Below are positions 59,851 through 64,000 of a stretch of DNA of 64,000 nt, one piece after another. Position numbers and translations under genes: made by a program. The notes under the pieces are model-generated. The model was given only the letters and a program-made list of their open reading frames with translations, made no database searches and was not told the origin of the DNA. The DNA is from DATMFV01 sp035555975 (GTDB lineage: Bacteria; Verrucomicrobiota; Verrucomicrobiia; Chthoniobacterales; Chthoniobacteraceae). The DNA lies in assembly GCA_035555975.1 (NCBI GenBank), contig DATMFV010000085.1, forward strand, positions 60,675 to 124,674, in the 5' to 3' direction. Numbering within the stretch: the stretch's first letter is position 1; each line of letters starts with the position of its first letter.

Positions 59851-61536
59851 ATGATCTCTTTCAACTTCCTGGTCCGCGCGATTCGCAGGGTCCAAGCACG
59901 CTTGATCGTGTTGCTTTTTACCGTGGCGTCGGGGATGGCATCTGCACGGCTTCAGGCTGACCCCGGTTCGGAAAGCGTGACGGTCCTCAAATTCCACGAG
60001 ATCGTCTATGTACGGAGCGGATTTTCTGCGGAAGAGGACCTGCTGGTCAAGGTAGGCAAAGGGACCAACCGACAGGTGAGCTTCCGGTCCGCCGCCCTGA
60101 TCCCGCGTGATACGCCCATGGTGGTGGAAAGTCTCGAAGAGGCGCAGGCGGTCTTCCACCCCACAGGGGACGACGTAGCGCCGTGGCACTTGAACGGCAC
60201 CTACATCGGCGGCAACCATGGCGCATCCGAGGTGATCCGCGTGAGCGCCTCCTCGCATGGCCTGACACAGGGCGATCTCGGCTCCGCCTGGGAGGACGGG
60301 GCAGGTGTGGTGTTTTACCTTATCGGTTTCGAGCAAGAGAGCGGTGTGCTGTTTCTCTCTGAAAACAGCGGCGAACCTCCTTTGTGGAAGTTCGTTCGCG
60401 AGATGACGGGGCCTTCCCTGACACGCCGGGGGACGAAGACGGTACTGTCCATTGAAAAAACCGCCCTGACACAGCTATGGCCCGCCTGCCGGATCACGGA
60501 GCAACGTTATCTGGTCGATGGGAACACGTCGCTTGAGGAGATGAAAGCGACGGAGTGCCGGTTTCTGGAGATCGTGGAAGGCTATGACATCGTGGCTCCC
60601 GACGCAGTGCTCAAGGCGGTCAAGGAGGCACCCGGGCATCCGGTCGATTTCGTCGCCGCCGACCTTGAGGCGGTCGTCCATAATCAAATCCGTTACCGGT
60701 TCGCGTCGCAGGGAGCCTGTACGATCAGGCACGAGGCGACGGCCCTCCGGGAGTTCCAGCTCGACTACATGGGCTTTATCCAGTCCACCCCTTTGAAAGG
60801 CGCTCCGTCCGAGCGGCTCGAGTATTATCTACCCAAGACGGTTCCTTTCACCGTGGAAGGCAAAACATATGATTTCCAGCGGGTCCAGACTTTCTCCAAG
60901 CCGCCCGTGCCGCTCGTCTTTTCCGCCGTCAGGGGAAACCTTTCAGATCCCATGGACCTGCCGGACCGGTTTATTCAATTTCTGGGCCAAGGGGAGGGAG
61001 AAAACAGGGTCCGGCGCGTCGGGTTCGCAATGGGCTATTCCCTGTGCGAAGGCATCACACCTGCGGCGATCAGGGCGGAAAATACCGTTTCTCCCCTCTT
61101 TATTTTTACCACCGGTAAGATTTATCCCAAGGCGATCGACTCCAGGGCGAAGAGATTCAAGGCCGGGAGGGTCCGGGTCGGCGAGAAACTGGAGTGTCTG
61201 GCCTACCGCCAGTATTTCAATCCTTCCGCACATCCTTGCGCCACGGCGGTCTATGGACATTGGCAGGAGGACGATTACTTTCTGTATGCCGATTTTCATC
61301 GCCCGGGCGAGAGCGTCCTTCTTTCCGTGCCGACCGTTCTCGAGGGAGCCTCTTTCGAGGTCGTGGAGAAAACGGATTCCATCATCCTCGACACCAAAGG
61401 GATCGTTCCGCCAGGCGGGTTGCCGGTGAGCGTCCGGGGAGATTACGGAAGGGTGATCGTGAAGATCTCTCTAAGAAAAGCCGCGATCAAAAGAATAGAA
61501 CGAACGCCAGGCCCCGGAATCGTATTGCATCCATAG
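59851..61536 (+). CDS. Exported protein of unknown function, locus C
   Basis: A 561-residue exported protein: basic start, signal core (LIVLLFTVASGMASARLQA), then a beta-rich sequence with no motif I know. Notable parts are WHLNGTYIGGNHGASEVI, TEQRYLVDGNTSLEEMKATE, RLEYYLPKTVPFTVEG, and YGHWQEDDYFLYADFHRPGE. H and D residues in GGNHGA and FHRPGE might be functional. Similarity in layout to hydrolase or lyase accessory proteins is possible, but nothing proves it. It starts 24 bases after the pseudopilin and is the last gene of the locus C plus-strand operon, so it is likely part of the same glycan system. Confidence 0.65.
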   Translation: MISFNFLVRAIRRVQARLIVLLFTVASGMASARLQADPGSESVTVLKFHEIVYVRSGFSAEEDLLVKVGKGTNRQVSFRSAALIPRDTPMVVESLEEAQAVFHPTGDDVAPWHLNGTYIGGNHGASEVIRVSASSHGLTQGDLGSAWEDGAGVVFYLIGFEQESGVLFLSENSGEPPLWKFVREMTGPSLTRRGTKTVLSIEKTALTQLWPACRITEQRYLVDGNTSLEEMKATECRFLEIVEGYDIVAPDAVLKAVKEAPGHPVDFVAADLEAVVHNQIRYRFASQGACTIRHEATALREFQLDYMGFIQSTPLKGAPSERLEYYLPKTVPFTVEGKTYDFQRVQTFSKPPVPLVFSAVRGNLSDPMDLPDRFIQFLGQGEGENRVRRVGFAMGYSLCEGITPAAIRAENTVSPLFIFTTGKIYPKAIDSRAKRFKAGRVRVGEKLECLAYRQYFNPSAHPCATAVYGHWQEDDYFLYADFHRPGESVLLSVPTVLEGASFEVVEKTDSIILDTKGIVPPGGLPVSVRGDYGRVIVKISLRKAAIKRIERTPGPGIVLHP

Positions 61537-61566
61537 CTCTTTGCGGTCCAGAATCTCCGGTTTCCG

Positions 61567-62409
61567 ATGACAACGACCGCTGACACCGCAACGCCGCCGA
61601 TTCTTTCCCTGCACGATCTTTGCCTGGTCCGCGACCGGCACCCGATCCTCGATCGCGTTTCGTGGACGATCACGCCGGGGCAACATTGGGCGATCCTTGG
61701 CGCGAACGGCTCGGGGAAAACGTCGCTTTTAAGCGCGCTGACCGGTTACCAGACGCCGACTTCCGGCGTCATCGAAGTGCTCGGGCAACGCTACGGCGCG
61801 TCCAACTGGCCGGAACTGCGCAAGCGGATCGGGATCGTCAGTTCCGCCATCCGCCAGCAGATGGCTGATGGCGAACCGGCGCTGGTGACGGTCGTCAGCG
61901 GGAAATATGCGATGATCGATTACTGGGGCACGCTGCGGGTCAAGGACCGGCAGGAGGCAAAGGAAATCCTCGAATGGATGGGGTGTCTCCACCTCGCCAG
62001 GCGCCCCTGGGTCGTCCTTTCGCAGGGCGAACGGCAGCGCATCCTGATCGGCCGGGCGCTGATGGCCAAGCCGGAGATCCTGATCATCGACGAACCGTGC
62101 GCAGGCCTCGACCCGGTGGCGCGGGAAGATTTTCTGGCGTTCATGCACCAGTTGATCGCCCGCAAGGATGCCCCGACGCTCCTGCTGGTGACTCACCACA
62201 TCGAAGAGATCGTCGAAGGAATCAGCCACGTCCTCGCCCTGCGCGACGGCAAGGTGGTCGCCTCCGGCCAACGCGACAAGGTGCTGCGCGGGCCGGTTTT
62301 AAGCGAAGTCTTCGGCCAGCCGGTGAAGGTCCAGTCGTACCAGGGGCGGCGCTACCTGCGCGTGGAACCCTCCGGCGGGCGGCAATTCGGGGCGCAAAGC
62401 GGCGGATAG
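61567..62409 (+). CDS. Orphan ABC ATPase (ModF/YlmA-like)
   Basis: A 280-residue ATPase with Walker A G45-ANGSGKTS, Q-loop region SSAIRQQ, signature VLSQGERQRILIGRALMAKP and Walker B ILIIDEPCAGLDP followed by an H-loop histidine (LLLVTHHIEEI). The sequence resembles the COG1119/ModF-YlmA group of single-domain ABC ATPases. No membrane partner gene lies beside it, so it may act with a permease encoded elsewhere or have a non-transport role. The start is ATG 61567, 30 bases after locus C ends. Its stop is 8 bases from the convergent alpha/beta hydrolase gene stop. Confidence 0.85.
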   Translation: MTTTADTATPPILSLHDLCLVRDRHPILDRVSWTITPGQHWAILGANGSGKTSLLSALTGYQTPTSGVIEVLGQRYGASNWPELRKRIGIVSSAIRQQMADGEPALVTVVSGKYAMIDYWGTLRVKDRQEAKEILEWMGCLHLARRPWVVLSQGERQRILIGRALMAKPEILIIDEPCAGLDPVAREDFLAFMHQLIARKDAPTLLLVTHHIEEIVEGISHVLALRDGKVVASGQRDKVLRGPVLSEVFGQPVKVQSYQGRRYLRVEPSGGRQFGAQSGG

Positions 62410-62417
62410 GGAGACCT

Positions 62418-63734
62418 TTAACTCCCTTTGAGGTAATTCTGCCAGGCGATGGCGGTCGCTTCGTCCGGGAGCCAGGTGGCCTTCTGCTTCTTTCCCTTGA
62501 ACGAGTGGCTGTCGCCGATTTCAAAGGTTTCCGTGTCGCCGAGCCAGCCGCTCTGGCGGCTCACCTTCTTTGGCTTGACCACGCCTCCGCCTGCCTGCGG
62601 TTCCCCGAGGCGGAGGGTGACGGCTCCTTTGAGGAAGGCGACGGAGAGTTCACTTGTTTTTCCGACGCCGTGGCCTTCGTCAGGATGGGCGGCGAGGGTC
62701 CAGAGCGCTTTTTTGGCGAGACCTTCCTCGTAAATTTTCAGCGAGGTCGCCACCCACTCCGGCCGGTCTTTCAGGCCGACGGCAACCAGAAGCGGCACTT
62801 CGGTCTTGCCGTGGTTGAACTTTCCCGGGCCATTGGGGCAGCGCATCAGGACGGCGGCCACCACGCGCTCCGGATGCACCCGGGCGTAGTTCTGCGCCAC
62901 ATTCGCCCCGGCAGAGGTGCCGTAGAAAGCGAGCGGCGGGTCCTTGATCTGGTGTCCGTTGAGCGCCAGCAGTTCGTTGACGGCCTGGTCGACGAGTTCG
63001 GAAGTCTTTCCATCCGGATCGCTTTGATAGGTGCCCGGTTCCCCCTTCGTGTTCTTCAATGCGCACGCGACGATGCCGAACTGAAGTTCCGTCGCCAGAG
63101 TGCGCCATTGCGCCTTGTCTGCCATGCCGCGACCATCGCCGCCCCGGCCCGGAACAAGGACGAGCACCCCGCGCGGGGTCACCCCTTCGGGCGCCCACCA
63201 GCGGAAGCGCGCCGACTCCAGCACAAGGGCGTCCGGTACGGAGGAGGCGGTCCACTCGGAAGTCGTCGCGCCGGTGTCGTTGCCGGAAGCTTCTGTCTTG
63301 GGCGAAGGTTTTTCCGCCGCAGGAGGTGTTTGGGCCGTTTCAGCGGCTGCGGCGGGCGTCTCCGCGCCATCCGCCGGGGCGGTTGCGGGGGCTTCACCTG
63401 CGGCGGTGCCGGCCTCTGCGCCTTCCGAAGCGGCCGGCTGGTTTAACTCCTGCGCGACTTCCCGGGCCAGCATCCAGGGCCACGCCGCATCCTGCGGGTA
63501 GGTCGGGTCGGCGGCTTTTCGTTCCTGAAGCCGTTCCAGAAAACGGCGGTTGAAGGGGGAATCGCGGACGGCCAGGTCGGGATACTCGGCCACGGCCCTC
63601 GCCTGCCATTGGGCGGGGGTTTGTTGAGCGTGGCCTGTGGTCGGCGCGAAGAGAAGCAGTGCCAGGAGCGCGGCGGCCACCAGGTTGCGCAGCCGTGGCA
63701 GGCGGAACGTACGGGAGGAATCCAGGGTGTGCAT
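62418..63734 (-). CDS. Secreted alpha/beta hydrolase with A/E/P-rich linker
   Basis: A 438-residue exported protein: signal core (VAAALLALLLFAPTTGHAQQ), a helical N-terminal region (RRFLERLQERKAADPTYPQD), an A/E/T/P-rich linker (residues about 100-160), then an alpha/beta hydrolase fold. The nucleophile elbow GTSAGAN gives S274, a GRGGDGR oxyanion-type loop precedes it, and HPDEGHGVG holds the likely catalytic H355. The end (SHSFKGKKQKATWLPDEATA) is an extra beta unit. It probably is an esterase or peptidase in the periplasm or outside; substrate unknown. The start was set at ATG 63734 (63737 is equal), as a GTG-started longer frame would place residues before the signal peptide. Confidence 0.78.
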   Translation of the reverse strand: MHTLDSSRTFRLPRLRNLVAAALLALLLFAPTTGHAQQTPAQWQARAVAEYPDLAVRDSPFNRRFLERLQERKAADPTYPQDAAWPWMLAREVAQELNQPAASEGAEAGTAAGEAPATAPADGAETPAAAAETAQTPPAAEKPSPKTEASGNDTGATTSEWTASSVPDALVLESARFRWWAPEGVTPRGVLVLVPGRGGDGRGMADKAQWRTLATELQFGIVACALKNTKGEPGTYQSDPDGKTSELVDQAVNELLALNGHQIKDPPLAFYGTSAGANVAQNYARVHPERVVAAVLMRCPNGPGKFNHGKTEVPLLVAVGLKDRPEWVATSLKIYEEGLAKKALWTLAAHPDEGHGVGKTSELSVAFLKGAVTLRLGEPQAGGGVVKPKKVSRQSGWLGDTETFEIGDSHSFKGKKQKATWLPDEATAIAWQNYLKGS

Positions 63735-63897
63735 CATGCCGTAGAGAAAGAGGGAGGTTCGCGAATACCGTGCAAACTGCCGGAACCCGTCGCCGGGCAC
63801 CCTCTCCGTTCTCCCGCTTCAGACGCGCAATGTCAACCCCGCAACCGAAATCCCACCCCAGTGTCATGTTAGCTTATTTCCTTTTCAAATTTCGGGC

Positions 63898-63980
63898 GCT
63901 TTTCCGATTCTCCGGCGTTGCTCGCTGCGGTCGGTATCTTAGGATACCGCCCTTACTCGCGCCTTGGAGAATACGAAAAA
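63898..63980. repeat. Long imperfect palindrome (REP-like element)
   Basis: A nested inverted repeat: an inner perfect stem CGGTATC-TTAG-GATACCG (63932-63949), a middle GGCG / CGCC pair, an outer ATTCTCC / GGAGAAT pair (63907-63913 with 63966-63972) and A/T-rich flanks TTTTCCG / CGAAAAA. It looks like a mobile palindromic repeat or a large transcript hairpin. It runs toward the window edge; a full extent cannot be seen. Confidence 0.6.
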
Positions 63981-64000
63981 TCACCTCGAACTTTTTCAAG

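Noticed and set aside
1..64000. CRISPR array, rRNA genes or replication origin
   Set aside because: No regularly spaced repeats, no rRNA signature stretches and no DnaA-box cluster were seen.

Overview
The window looks like chromosomal DNA of a GC-rich Gram-negative bacterium, most likely a member of the Verrucomicrobiota near Opitutales (inference). It carries six PEP-CTERM surface proteins, three single pseudopilins ending in H-X9-DG-like motifs, DUF4838 and pectin-lyase-fold proteins, dedicated GntR- and LacI-type regulators, and an LpxL-type acyltransferase that implies an outer membrane with lipid A. No exosortase gene and no complete type II secretion machine lies in the window, so those must be elsewhere.

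Layout. 1-3.4 kb: the tail of an unknown gene, a PEP-CTERM protein and a GH28-like enzyme. 3.4-8 kb (minus strand): a double zinc-ribbon protein paired with an SPFH protein that ends in a helix-turn-helix, then an LpxL-like acyltransferase and a GYF-domain membrane protein. 8.3 kb: dps. 9.0-11.7 kb: an AT-richer island between tRNA-Lys(CTT) and tRNA-Asp(GTC) with a RES-domain toxin-like gene, a winged-helix gene and an integrase-like remnant. 11.9-16 kb: dnaE and a conserved hypothetical gene. 16-23 kb: carbohydrate locus A (GntR regulator fused to a solute-binding domain, PEP-CTERM protein, pseudopilin, secreted BNR-propeller protein). 23-25 kb: bioB and trpD. 25-31.5 kb: locus B (GntR regulator with a LacI-like sensor, PEP-CTERM protein, LamG/CBM9/glycosidase protein, pseudopilin). 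31.5-41.7 kb (minus strand): housekeeping genes mfd, a class IV aminotransferase, uppS, purA, an ABC-2 type exporter pair, mscL and a DAHP synthase. 42-46.4 kb: a short PEP-CTERM protein, two small membrane proteins, an M14 amidase, an H/R/Y-rich exported protein and a LytS/LytT two-component pair. 46.5-50.6 kb: a PEP-CTERM beta-strand-repeat protein, an MFS exporter and two divergent ribbon-helix-helix-like paralogues. 50.7-61.5 kb: locus C (PEP-CTERM protein, parallel beta-helix protein, DUF4838 protein, LacI regulator, PIG-L deacetylase, pseudopilin, unknown secreted protein). 61.6-64 kb: an orphan ABC ATPase, a secreted alpha/beta hydrolase and a long palindromic repeat at the edge.

The most interesting pattern is that loci A, B and C are built from the same parts: one sugar-sensing regulator, one PEP-CTERM protein, one lone pseudopilin and one or more large glycan-active proteins. 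This suggests a modular glycan-use system in which each substrate has its own surface protein and its own pseudopilin. In locus C three nearly identical 18-bp palindromes (consensus TGATGTTTCGTTTCATCA) sit before the PEP-CTERM gene, before the DUF4838 gene and between the LacI and deacetylase genes. They define a likely local LacI regulon directly from the sequence.
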